A stretch of 64,000 nucleotides of DNA from Eutreptiella sp. 'Long Island Sound 2002' (lineage: Eukaryota; Euglenozoa; Euglenophyceae; Eutreptiales; Eutreptiaceae), in assembly GCA_964036045.1 (NCBI GenBank), contig OZ038383.1, forward strand, positions 62,563,725 through 62,627,724. The letters run 5' to 3'. This document shows positions 54,412-63,768 of the stretch, one piece after another (positions within the stretch are counted from its first letter, which is position 1; the number at the start of each line of letters is the position of its first letter). The notes beneath the pieces were generated by a model, which was not told the origin of the DNA, made no database searches, and saw only the letters and a program-made list of their open reading frames with translations. Position numbers and translations under genes: made by a program.

Positions 54412-56589
54412 CTACTCCTCATCAGGGAACTTCACATCCACCCCTGCAGCCATGAGGGACTTGGCCATCCAGGCCAAGCGCCTCTTCTTGGAATTATTCC
54501 CCTCAGGGGTAGCGTTATCCCCTTTGGGGCGTTTCTTGGGGTCACCTCCTGCAGGAGCGGGTGTAGCAACGGGCGCTGATGAGCGCCTCTGGGGGTTAGA
54601 GGGTCCAGTTTTGCCACCCCCCTTGCCACCTCCTTTTCCACCTTTATCCCCGTTCGGTGGATTTCTGGCGGGCGTCTGGGTCTTCTGGCGCTCCGCCTCC
54701 TGACGCTTGAGTTTGTCACTCTCGCGTTTCTTGATGTGGCATTCGTCCTCGTAGTGACGACGTTTGCCACAGTAACCACAGGTGATGGTACACCTGAAAT
54801 GGTCCTGATGGGTCACCTGTTTCCCATCTTTGGTGTGCTGCTGACGTTTCATCTGCAGCATACATCCACTGCGGAGATCGCAGTCAGAGGCATGACAAGG
54901 TCCCCCCTTGTCATTGACAGGTCGGCAGTAGAACAGGGGGGGTGTGTCTGCATCAGGTTGAACCTCGTTCATGGCACGTAGGTTGCCCCTCCCTTTACCA
55001 CCTCCCTGGTTGGTGTTAGTGGGATTTTTATGCCCCTTCCCTTCGCCACGCTCGGGGGTAGGGGTACCACCTCGTCCCAAATGCTTCTTGAGGAATTTCT
55101 CCATGTGGGAGTCATTCTCTCTCTCAAGAGCTAGCTCAATCAAGAGATGCACCAGTTCATCGTACGAGTGGGTCCTGCTCTTCCTCTCAGAGGTGGAGCG
55201 GCAATCATCCCACGTACGCTGGGGGATCTTACTCATCAGCCACAGGTGGGGCTCAGTGACTCCGTAGGAGCCCACGTTCATCCTCGAAAACAAGTACTCC
55301 AAGTCGCACACATACTCAGAAATTCGTGCAGCGGATCGAAACTCAGGGAGCATAGGTAGCTCCTCGATCTGTGTGCGTACGCTGAGGTCAGTCTCATAGA
55401 CTGGGAATGTTTTCTCCAACCTCAGGAGTACCTCTGCCCAGGTAGAACAGGTTTTCACAATCTGTTTAACCTGTTTTTGCAAAAACTCCTTTTTGCATGA
55501 GCGTTTTAGCAGTGAACATTTGGTGGCCACATCCACATGGGATTGGCTAGTCAACAAAAGGAACTCTGCAAATTCTTCTGCCCATTCGGGCAGATTTTTG
55601 GGGTCGAACTCCGGCAGTTCCAGCTGGATGTTCGCCTGGGCAATTGGTCTGCCCGTCTTCCCACCCCCCATAGTTAGGCCTGAAGGCAACATGCCGGCAA
55701 GAGGTGCCAGGGCTGACAGGCCTCTTCTCTCAATCTCTGTGCCAGGCACGTCCTGTAGATCAGCCATAGGCACTGTCCTGGCACGGGGGTGAAAGGGGCT
55801 GGGGCAGGTAACCTTAGGCAACAGCCTTGAGACCCTTGATCTCTTGAGATCTTCGGTCAGGGTACTCAGTCCTGGAGAGAGAGAGGGCAACTCTGGCTTG
55901 GGTAAGGGTTCTGCAATACCCAGTTTAGCCTTAATGGCCTCTGATAGGGCCGTCACATCTGGATCTTCTGATCCAGACAGGAGTTTGGCCAACAGCTCGG
56001 CCGTATGATGCAGGGCACCGTAGGTTGGCCTTGGATGATGTTGTTCTTCGACTCGTGTTGGGCCCACTTCGGGAGCCCTTGGGGTTGGACAACATGGTCT
56101 TGGATACTCAGGTCTTAGTCGTCTTGGCAGGGATGCAGTGGACGGAGGACCAGAGTGTGCGTAGGACCCTAGGTCTGTACGTGGTCTGGATCCATGTACA
56201 GCCAATGGCTCCTCTCCATCTTCCCCACGGATGGATTTGTAGTACTCCTCGTGTAGGATGTACTCATCCATCTTCTTCCTCGGCTCCTCATACTCCTCAG
56301 GTCCTTCAATGACAGTTGAGGATGAAGCTGGACAATTGGATCTGGATATTGAGGCAGCTACACGTCTGTGGAGGTGACTGTAGCTGTCTCCACCGTGTGG
56401 TGCTAAGGCCTCGGTGGTAAGGCCTTTATTATCTTCCGCCCTTCTGCGTTCTGGATCTCCTTGGGACCCAGATGCGCCACTGAGATGATGTGGAGCTCGG
56501 TATGGTGGTTCACTCATCGGGTGGGCCATGCTGCCCATTTGCACTTGGACAGTTCTGATAGGCCAGGTCCTGACGCTTGGCGTGGACAT
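54412..56589 (-). CDS. Gypsy A Gag
   Basis: 725 codons. The N-terminal third is Pro/Ser/Arg-rich and disordered. The capsid-like region is near 55,150-55,640 (LPEWAEEFAEFLLL, WAEVLLRLEKTFPVYE, LVHLLIELALERE), followed by a basic Gly-rich linker, a Cys-rich segment (CHASDCDLRSGC) and the zinc knuckle CGYCGKRRHYEDEC (C-x2-C-x4-H-x4-C). A lysine-rich tail ends in TAG, in frame with protease. Gag packages the RNA into particles. It starts 81 bases inside the 5' LTR. Confidence 0.88.
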   Translation of the reverse strand: MSTPSVRTWPIRTVQVQMGSMAHPMSEPPYRAPHHLSGASGSQGDPERRRAEDNKGLTTEALAPHGGDSYSHLHRRVAASISRSNCPASSSTVIEGPEEYEEPRKKMDEYILHEEYYKSIRGEDGEEPLAVHGSRPRTDLGSYAHSGPPSTASLPRRLRPEYPRPCCPTPRAPEVGPTRVEEQHHPRPTYGALHHTAELLAKLLSGSEDPDVTALSEAIKAKLGIAEPLPKPELPSLSPGLSTLTEDLKRSRVSRLLPKVTCPSPFHPRARTVPMADLQDVPGTEIERRGLSALAPLAGMLPSGLTMGGGKTGRPIAQANIQLELPEFDPKNLPEWAEEFAEFLLLTSQSHVDVATKCSLLKRSCKKEFLQKQVKQIVKTCSTWAEVLLRLEKTFPVYETDLSVRTQIEELPMLPEFRSAARISEYVCDLEYLFSRMNVGSYGVTEPHLWLMSKIPQRTWDDCRSTSERKSRTHSYDELVHLLIELALERENDSHMEKFLKKHLGRGGTPTPERGEGKGHKNPTNTNQGGGKGRGNLRAMNEVQPDADTPPLFYCRPVNDKGGPCHASDCDLRSGCMLQMKRQQHTKDGKQVTHQDHFRCTITCGYCGKRRHYEDECHIKKRESDKLKRQEAERQKTQTPARNPPNGDKGGKGGGKGGGKTGPSNPQRRSSAPVATPAPAGGDPKKRPKGDNATPEGNNSKKRRLAWMAKSLMAAGVDVKFPDEE

Positions 56590-56656
56590 GATGAACTTGT
56601 TGTTGAGCTTTTGTGCTGCACTTCTTCTCAGGGTCGGTTCAAAAGGTCACAAGGGA

Positions 56657-56670
56657 CTGTCTCTGCTACC
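56657..56670 (-). promoter_or_regulatory. Primer-binding site of gypsy A, initiator-Met tRNA
   Basis: Minus strand GGTAGCAGAG directly after the 5' LTR, complementary to the 3' end of eukaryotic initiator tRNA-Met (CTCTGCTACC before the final A). Confidence 0.75.
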
Positions 56671-57379
56671 GGAAAGATGTCCTTGAATTATGCCCTAGAT
56701 CTTTTGATGTATTCCTGCAGGTTTTGTAGTTGAAAACCCAAACCAAAGCAGCAAGTAGAGCAAGAACAGGATATGGATCGAATCAATGATTGGTTTTGGA
56801 ATCCAGTGTAACACAGAACGGCTGCAGATAAACAAAGCAGGTTTATACACATAGATTCAATCACAAATGGATAATACAAAAGATTTTATATGAAAATTGG
56901 TCTGACTCTTGCCTCAGAGATTACATTAGGCACTTCATGTGCACTCTTTTGGGTGAAATGGTGCTGGTTAGGAATGTGGGGCATAGATGTCAGGACCACA
57001 CAGAACATGACTTGGCAAAGCAACTGAATTCAGAAACAGTTACAAAGTAGGACCACAATAGGTGGTAGAAACAATTGAGTATAGGGGTCCTGGGGTGGAA
57101 GACCACTAGGCTTAACCTCCAAGGCCTAAAGCATGAAATGCCTGTTTTATTTCGGTATATCCTCCATGAAGGAAGGTACCTCCGCTCAGTTGAGTGGTAG
57201 GGGTGAACTTCATGGGGGACTAGGGTCACAACCCTAGTTACTCTGAGAAAGTGTACTTTAGGCAACAAAAGAGAGACAAAAACACTTAAGTTTGTCTTAG
57301 CATCAGCAAAAGGGTTTTAAGGGGGGCTTGGCCTGGATCAAGCCCTCCAAGAAAGACATGGCAGTGACTTTTTCTTACT
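56671..57379 (-). repeat. 5' LTR of gypsy A
   Basis: Direct repeat of 41,409-42,117; about 97% identical by eye count, equal length. Followed on the plus strand by the target duplication ATCAG (57,380-57,384). Confidence 0.93.
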
Positions 57380-57384
57380 ATCAG
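57380..57384. repeat. Target-site duplication of gypsy A (right), ATCAG
   Basis: Second copy of the 5 bases at 41,404-41,408. Confidence 0.85.
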
Positions 57385-58081
57385 CAGGTGGGAGTTTTGG
57401 CACCGTAAATGGTGATGAACACCACTCGGAAGTAATGCATCCCTCCAACCAACCGAAGTCATGGAGATTGCGCTCAATAATCTTTCGCAGGGCGTCTGCT
57501 TTAGTGCCGTGGAGATAGAATGGGCGTTGCTTGTGCAGCTTCAAGCCTTGGATTACCTCAATCTTGGCGTCTCCATGTTCACCTCAAATTGGGCAGTTTT
57601 TCGACAACTTACCACTCAGCACTTCATCTTTATAATCTTCGAACACTGTGTCCCTTCTTGCAGATATCTTGTCTCCGTCCACCTGATTCCCATATTTAAT
57701 CACAGACATTATGTCCACCAATTTGCGAATCGTTGGTCGTGGTCTGATGTTCTTGGGCACTTGATTCCAAACTTCCTCGTTGCATTGTTGGCGAATTAAG
57801 CTCACCTGAGCTCGCTCCTCCGTGGGGTCCCACCAATGAAGGGGGTCCACGAATGTCGTGAAGTTACGGTCGGACGAATTCAGCTGCATTCCTGTCAATT
57901 CAGGCGAGATTCTTGGAGATTTGTCATCATTTTTGCCCCAAATCTTGACATTTTTGACTTGATTCTTGTCTGATGAGGACGAATTGGAATTGAGTGAGGC
58001 GTTCTCCTGAGGGACGCCGGTAGTCTTTCCCTCCTTCCGCGACCATGTGTCGGGATTCCGCTCTCGATCGTCTCGATCCAC
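57385..58081 (-). pseudogene. Gypsy B RT N-terminus and linker
   Basis: The fingers of RT are visible (LHDFGWLEGCITSEWCSSPFTVPKLPPAD) up to the gypsy A insertion at 57,384. Upstream, beyond TGA near 57,584, is a polar linker with a VDPLHWWDPTEE segment and IKYGNQVDGDKISARR. The linker frame differs from that of the methyltransferase-like part, so an indel lies near 58,080. Confidence 0.8.
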
Positions 58082-58638
58082 CTAAATTTGTCGATTCTTG
58101 AGGAATTTGAAATGACCTCTTCTGTTCCCATCTCACTTGCATCTTGCCAAAAACCTCCCAGATTCCCGTCAACTAAGCACGCCAACGTGCTCCACGGACG
58201 CTGTGGCAAAGGTTTGCCGTAGTCTTTGCAATACAGCTTCACTGCTTTGTGAGGTAACTCGACAATGTTGATCGAAATGTCCATAATGTCCTTGAACCAA
58301 GTTTGTTTTGGCCAATTGGGGACATCTAAGATCGCCTTTGCGCCGGATTGCTTCAGCTTCTGTACCACACGAAGAAAAACGTCCAAGGGCGGATTGATCC
58401 AGAGTGGTTCAGACTAGTCCTCACTCCAGGCATCGTCGTAGAACTTCGGAAATCTTTTATTCTTCTTGTTTGCAAAAGCATCAACTTGGGGACCAAAATT
58501 GTACTTCTTTTCGAAATAATCCACCAGAATGTCCCGCCATTTCTCAACGACGGGATAGCAAACTGACTTTCACTTCTTGCAGTTCAATGATTCCACCTTC
58601 CCTTCGTCGAATTGCCCTTGATTCATTGTCCATTCCTG
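58082..58638 (-). pseudogene. Gypsy B methyltransferase-like domain
   Basis: Reads VDAFANKKNKRFPKF, TAG at about 58,414, then PLWINPPLDVFLRVVQKL and AILDVPNWPKQTWF. The WINPPL motif (codons near 58,387-58,398) keeps the N-P-P core of adenine methyltransferases; D-x-F upstream and P-x-W downstream complete the pattern shared with elements A and D and the DIRS element. It lies between protease and RT as in A. A TGA near 58,570 breaks the frame toward protease. Confidence 0.65.
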
Positions 58639-59338
58639 CTAATCTTCTTGAATTTGAAGCTTATTTTGCTCTTTGAGGTGTTGAACACTCTTGGTGTATG
58701 GGTTCAGATAATACAGCTCATATGGGTCGCTGGCTGACTTATCTTGGAGGAAGCATGTCCTGTGTTCCATGGGCAACACAGGATGAGCGTGAAGCCAAGG
58801 TTGACCCAAGAAGAAATCGTACTTGATGGTCGCCTCATAGAATTTTCCAGAGAACCACTCCTCCTTCACCTTCTCCGTACTCCAAACTGACTGTTTCACC
58901 AGTCTGACCGCCAAATCTGCCTCCCTTTCACCACCTTCAAGGCGATGTCTGCTCACTCCTTCCAGCTGGACAGGCGTCGAGGAAATCTTCGCTTTATCCT
59001 CCTGCAGAAGGCCTTTCCTCACCAGATTGACCTTTTTTGCACTCTGCCTCCCAGCTATCCGGGTGGGGGCTCCCGGAAGACCAGATTGACCTCTGATCCA
59101 TTGCAATCAGACATTCGGCAAGTTCAACCTTGCCATCAGCTGTCCTGACCTGGATCCAGCAGACAAACTGTCGCTGCCTGCCTCGACGGACAGCGCTGAG
59201 GACCCAGGCAGGGTAGAGGAGGGCAGAGGAACGCGCCAGACGGTTCCAGCAGCGTCCATCCACCGCCCAAACTACCCTGATGTGTTTTAGTTCTTGCCAC
59301 TCAACCTCAATGTTGGGGGTTGGGTCAAGTTGGCCTCC
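58639..59338 (-). pseudogene. Gypsy B protease region
   Basis: Between Gag and the methyltransferase-like part in the B order. Segments such as ADGKVELAECLIAMD and YDFFLGQPWLHAHPVLP resemble the flanks of a retropepsin; the second matches the usual DFILGxxWL strand. The active-site D-T/S-G itself is not visible in either frame near 59,080-59,130, where frames change, so it is probably destroyed by an indel. TAG 58,639-58,641 and TAG 59,339-59,341 bound the frames. Confidence 0.5.
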
Positions 59339-62300
59339 CTACTGCCATTCTTCCTCGCCGTTCGGGTGCACATCTTGTACTTGTCCTTCGTCAACCCATT
59401 CTTCTTCTGCCTCAATGGCCTTGACCCCTTTCCCACGTCCACCACCACCAGATGATTTTCCACCACCACCTTTTTTTCCACCTTGGCCTTTGTTGTTGTA
59501 GGTGTTGGAATTGGGGTTGAATTTGTTGGATTTGCCCTTGCCACGACCTCCAGAGTCCTTGTCTTTGCCGAAGGTCTTGTTCGCTGGCGTCTTCGTGTGC
59601 AGGGGGTTGCCATTCACCTTAGAATCATCTTGATTCCTGGACTTTCCTTGGCCTTTTCCACCTTTTTCGCCAGATTTTCCACCAGACATTCCACCAGCAT
59701 CGGTCCTTCTTGAGCCGCTTGGGTCTCCGTGTTGCTGGGAGTAATCTTTTGGTGTCCAATCTCTGTTCTTTCGTTTGGACTGCCCTTTACCCTTTCCCCT
59801 TCCATGCTGGTCAGCATCTGGTGCTCAATCCTGCTGGGAATTCTTCGGGGGATTTTCCTTTCCGTCCATTTTCGACTGAATGGTTTTTGGATCTGAGGGC
59901 GCCAATCTGTGGTCTTCGGTCGAATGAGTCGCCACTCGACCTTCTTTCCCGAGGGACTGGCACACGGCGCATCCCTTCTCACCGACGGCACTGATATTGG
60001 TGCCAAATCCTCTCGCATCCTGGGACTTCTGGCGCTCTAAGTTTGCGTACCTTTCGAGTTGCTCCCAGATCTGGTCGACCCCGTACGAGAAGATCCATGG
60101 CCGCATCTTCAACACTGTTCCCTGAAACTTCACCTTGCCGTCCACCATGTTGCAGAAACATTCCGACTGTTCAGCATCGTGGAATTCGACTCGCCATCTG
60201 CCCTCACGAAGGGTGATGTCTTTCATACCAATGGCACTGACGGAGTTCAGCACCTCCCGGACTTCCATTTTGCCCATCATCTCCGGCAATCCTCGGACTT
60301 CAACCCAGTTGCCCTGGACTTTGTTGTCCGCTTTGGAGTTTCTGATCTTCTGCTTGGTCTCCGGCGCCAGCTTACTCAGCAGAATCCGCTTCATCTCGCC
60401 TTCAGAAAGGCCTTCTCCAGCGCTCTCCGCTTCCTGCACCTAGAACTCCCAATCTTGCCTTGCAATTTGGATCCCTTCCAGAAATAATTTCTTGATCATT
60501 CTGAAGTTCTCGAGTCCGTCCCTGTAATGATCTTCAGGTAGTCGGGAGCCTTTCTTCTTGAGGGTTCGCCACAGTTCGTCATACATCAGTGGATCCTCTT
60601 GATTTTGCCTTTCGACATAGAGATTATACGTGGATTTTCTGAGTTTGCCAGTCAAACAGTCCATCAAACCCAGAATCCAGAGGTCTCTTACAAGTCTCTC
60701 CGTCTGCAGCCAAACCAAAAATTGTCGTTGGAAGGACGCCCAGTAATTTGGGGGCCCCGAGTACTTGGGCTGCTTCATCACCGAACCTCCAAGTCTCAAA
60801 TGAAGTGGGTTCACACGATGGTTCAAATTCAAACCTGCGGATGCACCAACAGGGTTCACGAAAACGGGGTTGACGGCGGCGCCTCCCATCGCTTGGGCTT
60901 GAGCAATTGCGGCCGCCAGCAACGTCTAGGCCACAGTAGGCGGCACGAACGCTGTTAATTGAACTTGATGATACCTCACTTCTTTGAGTTTCTTCTGTTT
61001 CTCCTTCATTTTGGCCTCATTTTCCTCCTTTTCCTTGCCTTTCTTCTTCGAGGCTATTTATCTCTCCTTCACAGTGGTTTTTGTTTCTCCATCAGTACTG
61101 CAAACGGTACCAACAGACAGTATAGACCTCTCTGACGAAGACTCTCCTCGGTTCAGTACCCGGATCAAAACCAGTAGGACTTGTAATTCCAGTAGGGGGA
61201 ATGCCAGGAGTTCCAGTAGAAACTGGGAGTGAACCAGTAAAAGCTGGGTGTGCCGGAGTGTCAGGAACGCCGTAGGGCATGGATGTAGGTGCAGCTGAGG
61301 AGGTAGGTGCTGGGTGGCTCGCCAGTGCCGGCGCTGGTCCAGTGAGCCCAGTAGTGCTCAGATTTTGAACCAAAGTAGTCAATTTTTCCAGCCTTTGCTC
61401 CATCTCCTTCCACTTGCTGTCATCAGCCCGCTTCTCTTCCTTGGCGGCCTTCTTCAGCTCCTTCACCTTGTCCTCCAAGGGCGAAATATGGCGCCGACAG
61501 GAGCAGTCTTTGGCGCACTCACCACATGATGGGCATCGAGTGCTTTTCCCTTTACTTCTCATCTCATCGACCCTGGTGTCAACACTGGAGGTAGAGCTGG
61601 GAAGTTTTGACAATTGCTCTCTGGAGAGGTGAGAATGCGTCGAATCACACCTCATGTTGTGGACATGTTCGCCGTTTGGACCCCAGGCGCTCAACGGGCC
61701 AGCATGCCGTTGGACATTCTGGCATCTTTCCTCGGCAATCATGGCCATTTGCACCATCGCGGCAGCCTGGTGGTCGAACTGGTATATAAGCTCCTCCCAG
61801 TCCTCTTATTCCTGCAATGTGGCGTGGAATCTTAGGCGGCCGCTCTCCCTGATGAACTGGCACGACGCCCTGAACCAGTCCCTCAGGTAAGCTCGGTAGT
61901 TCGCCTCCGCCAGTAGCCAATTCTGGCGGTTCAGGAACTCCTGATTCCAGATTTCCTGGAGGGGATTTTGCCAATATTCACCAGAAATCTCACTTATTCC
62001 AGTTATTGACAGCTCTCCTTCGCTGCTGCTGTCTTCAAGATCAGGCAAAGAGGGAGAGTTGGAACCAGATTCACTTGAGGAGGGAGATTCTCGACCGGGT
62101 TTAAGGTTAAATGGGGCGTTCATACAACAACCAGCACAAGTATGAACTCCGGGCCAATGTCCATGACCACAGTAAGGACACTCAGAAGGACGATCGTCGG
62201 TCCGCTGGGGAGATGCCACGAATGTAACCTCGGGGGGAACACGAAGTGACTCACGACGAGTGATAGCCCCGCTAAAGCCCGATGATCTAAGGGTGTCCGT

Positions 62301-62522
62301 GGAGATTCCAGAAGCAGAGTCATGATTTCCTCTGCTACCATGTAACCGTTGTGTAGTGGCGGATCTTTCTTGTAACTGCAAAGCCTGTAGCCTTGATGCC
62401 CCAGGGGTCGTAATGCCCGACACTGCCCCTGATATCTCCGAACCCGACTGACCATCTCCAGACCCATATCCAACCTCCAGAAGCGACATATGCAATGCAC
62501 TGAGAGGGTAATTGCATTCCAT
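59339..62522 (-). pseudogene. Gypsy B Gag with RRM-like domain, several in-frame stops
   Basis: Starts at ATG 62,520-62,522 in a CCACCATGG context. N-terminal part: serine-rich, with CPYCGHGHWPGVHTC and later CPSCGECAKDCSC, then a coiled coil near 61,380-61,480. After a frame change near 61,150 comes a lysine-rich helix and a capsid-like part (PKYSGPPNYWASFQRQFLVWL, 60,440-60,800). The section 59,990-60,330 resembles an RRM: NWVEVRGLP as strand 1, a helix, RWRVEFHDAEQSE as strand 3, then VKFQGTVLKMRPW. A Cys-Cys-His-His cluster (CAVCQ, then HSTEDH) and a Gly/Lys-rich tail follow. Stops: TAA 61,806-61,808, TAA near 61,056, TAG near 60,928, TAG 60,440-60,442 and TGA 59,825-59,827. Confidence 0.7.
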
Positions 62523-63043
62523 GGTGGAATATGAATAGTCAGAAAGCCCGGTCTACAAAAATGAAGCAGAGATAGAATTTCATTGTGCATTCATCAAACA
62601 TAATGACTCATTACGAAAGCATTCGAAATAATTGGAATAAAGCCGATTGGGAAATCACGAAAGACAAATGCGACTCGACGCGCGCTCACGGGCGACATCT
62701 GACGGCGAACGAAAAACCAGAACACAAGCGCAAAATTGACTGCACTAATGTACACCTGAGAATCATTGAAATTCTGATGAGATTGATGTATAAATTGCGT
62801 GCGGTCACACTGATGCCGTTACAGCGGGGAGTGGCGAAAAGGGGAAGCCGGGGAGGGACAGGGCTCCTAGCCCCGTGAATCCGGGGGACTCTGCCACCAG
62901 GCAGGAGGTGTGTCATGAAGGGCCCCCCACTAGGTCCCGGTGGGGAGGATATCACCTGGCCCGACCAGGTGGCCCCCCGGGGCTGAAAGGCGTCTAGTAC
63001 CCGAAACCTCAAATCTCAGACGTCAAACCTCAAATGGAAGAGC
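62523..63043. other. Leader or boundary of gypsy B; GC-rich hairpins
   Basis: About 520 bases with no convincing gene. The part next to Gag is AT-rich. From 62,820 it is GC-rich, with perfect stems such as CACCTGG-CCCGA-CCAGGTG near 62,955 and CCCCAC with GTGGGG near 62,925-62,945. I could not identify an LTR edge, because the other end of B lies outside the window. Confidence 0.4.
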
Positions 63044-63352
63044 ATGGTCTACCCAGACAAGTACAACGGGGAAGATGGGACGTACTTTGATGTCGGCGAA
63101 GGATTCGTCATCCTTCACAAACTACATGCAGCATTGGAACAAGAAGAAGAAATTGAAGCAGAAGAAGAAAAGAAAGAAGAAAGAAAAGATCAATTACGCC
63201 GGAAAGACATCAAGAGGCTAAGAAAGAAAGCCAAAGAAGAATGTTCCCGTGCGCGCTCACAGCAATGGTACCGCAATTGTCAAGACGTTCCACAAAATGA
63301 TCTCAATTTCTACGACAAGGCAAATTTACCGAAGATTTTATCACAGATCTGA
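63044..63352 (+). CDS. Small charged ORF of unknown function
   Basis: 102 codons from ATG to TGA. Residues about 30-75 are an almost pure Glu/Lys/Arg helix (EEEIEAEEEKKEERKDQ), followed by KDIKRLRKKAKEE and a short polar tail. No family recognised. A second ORF begins 12 bases downstream and an AATAAA follows at 63,763, so this may be part of a plus-strand transcript; a chance ORF in purine-rich sequence is also possible. Confidence 0.3.
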   Translation: MVYPDKYNGEDGTYFDVGEGFVILHKLHAALEQEEEIEAEEEKKEERKDQLRRKDIKRLRKKAKEECSRARSQQWYRNCQDVPQNDLNFYDKANLPKILSQI

Positions 63353-63364
63353 AGAAAAGCGCCA

Positions 63365-63697
63365 TTGAAAATGTCAGCCGATAATAAGTCAGCAGCAGAA
63401 GCCGCACTTTCCGCAATTCTTAACATGATCCCATATGAATCTCACTTAACTGTCCTTTTACATCTTACTAAATGTGTTTCTCGGCTGTTAGCCAAAGACA
63501 CAGCCTGTCCATTTCAAAAGAGCTTGCTCTGCAGGGCAGGGAGACTAGGTCTTTTGTTCTCTGGCTTCAGCACCATCCACACATCAACCATCACTACCAA
63601 TGTTTCCACAGAAGCCTTTGCAGGAGAAACCCTTCACTTAATTTGTTTTCATTCCAGGAGAAAACAAAAACGGTCTTGGACTCTTTTGTTTTCTTGA
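63365..63697 (+). CDS. Small ORF of unknown function
   Basis: 110 codons from a non-ATG edge near an in-frame ATG at about 63,371 (MSADNKSAAEAALSAIL) to TGA. The first 45 residues look like an amphipathic helical segment; the rest is Ser/Thr/Leu-rich and may be non-coding. It lies 12 bases after the previous ORF. Confidence 0.2.
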   Translation: MKMSADNKSAAEAALSAILNMIPYESHLTVLLHLTKCVSRLLAKDTACPFQKSLLCRAGRLGLLFSGFSTIHTSTITTNVSTEAFAGETLHLICFHSRRKQKRSWTLLFS

Positions 63698-63762
63698 TCA
63701 CTTAAAAATAGGGCGGTCGTAAAGACTCCCGTGTGTTGGATTGATTTTCAAGGCTCTTCTCA

Positions 63763-63768
63763 AATAAA
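63763..63768 (+). terminator. Possible polyadenylation signal AATAAA
   Basis: AATAAA in an AT-rich stretch about 65 bases after the preceding plus-strand ORF. Many protists do not use this hexamer strictly, so this is only suggestive. The remaining bases to 64,000 show a short GT-rich run and no gene. Confidence 0.3.

Larger units (their letters stand above)
41409..57379 (-). mobile_element. Gypsy element A (chromovirus), split by a DIRS element
   Basis: Two 709-bp LTRs (41,409-42,117 and 56,671-57,379) with a 5-bp target duplication bound a minus-strand gag-protease-RT-RNase H-integrase-chromodomain coding region. All coding parts share one frame, including the integrase once the 4,976-bp DIRS insert is left out. 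Stops in that frame: TAG 54,412-54,414, TAA 53,914-53,916, TGA 51,907-51,909 and TAA 46,097-46,099. Without the DIRS insert the element is 10,995 bp. It sits inside the RT of gypsy B. Confidence 0.93.

Noticed and set aside
115-62522. Firm call of a reassigned genetic code (TAA/TAG as glutamine)
   Set aside because: TGA stops at arginine positions are also common, one is shown to arise from CGA, and long ORFs use CAG/CAA freely; decay explains most cases.
62770-63040. Hammerhead-ribozyme-like pieces (CTGATGAG near 62,775; CCGAAACC near 63,000)
   Set aside because: The two conserved cores are over 200 bases apart and cannot form the three stems in the right order; the nearer CTGAAA core does not match.
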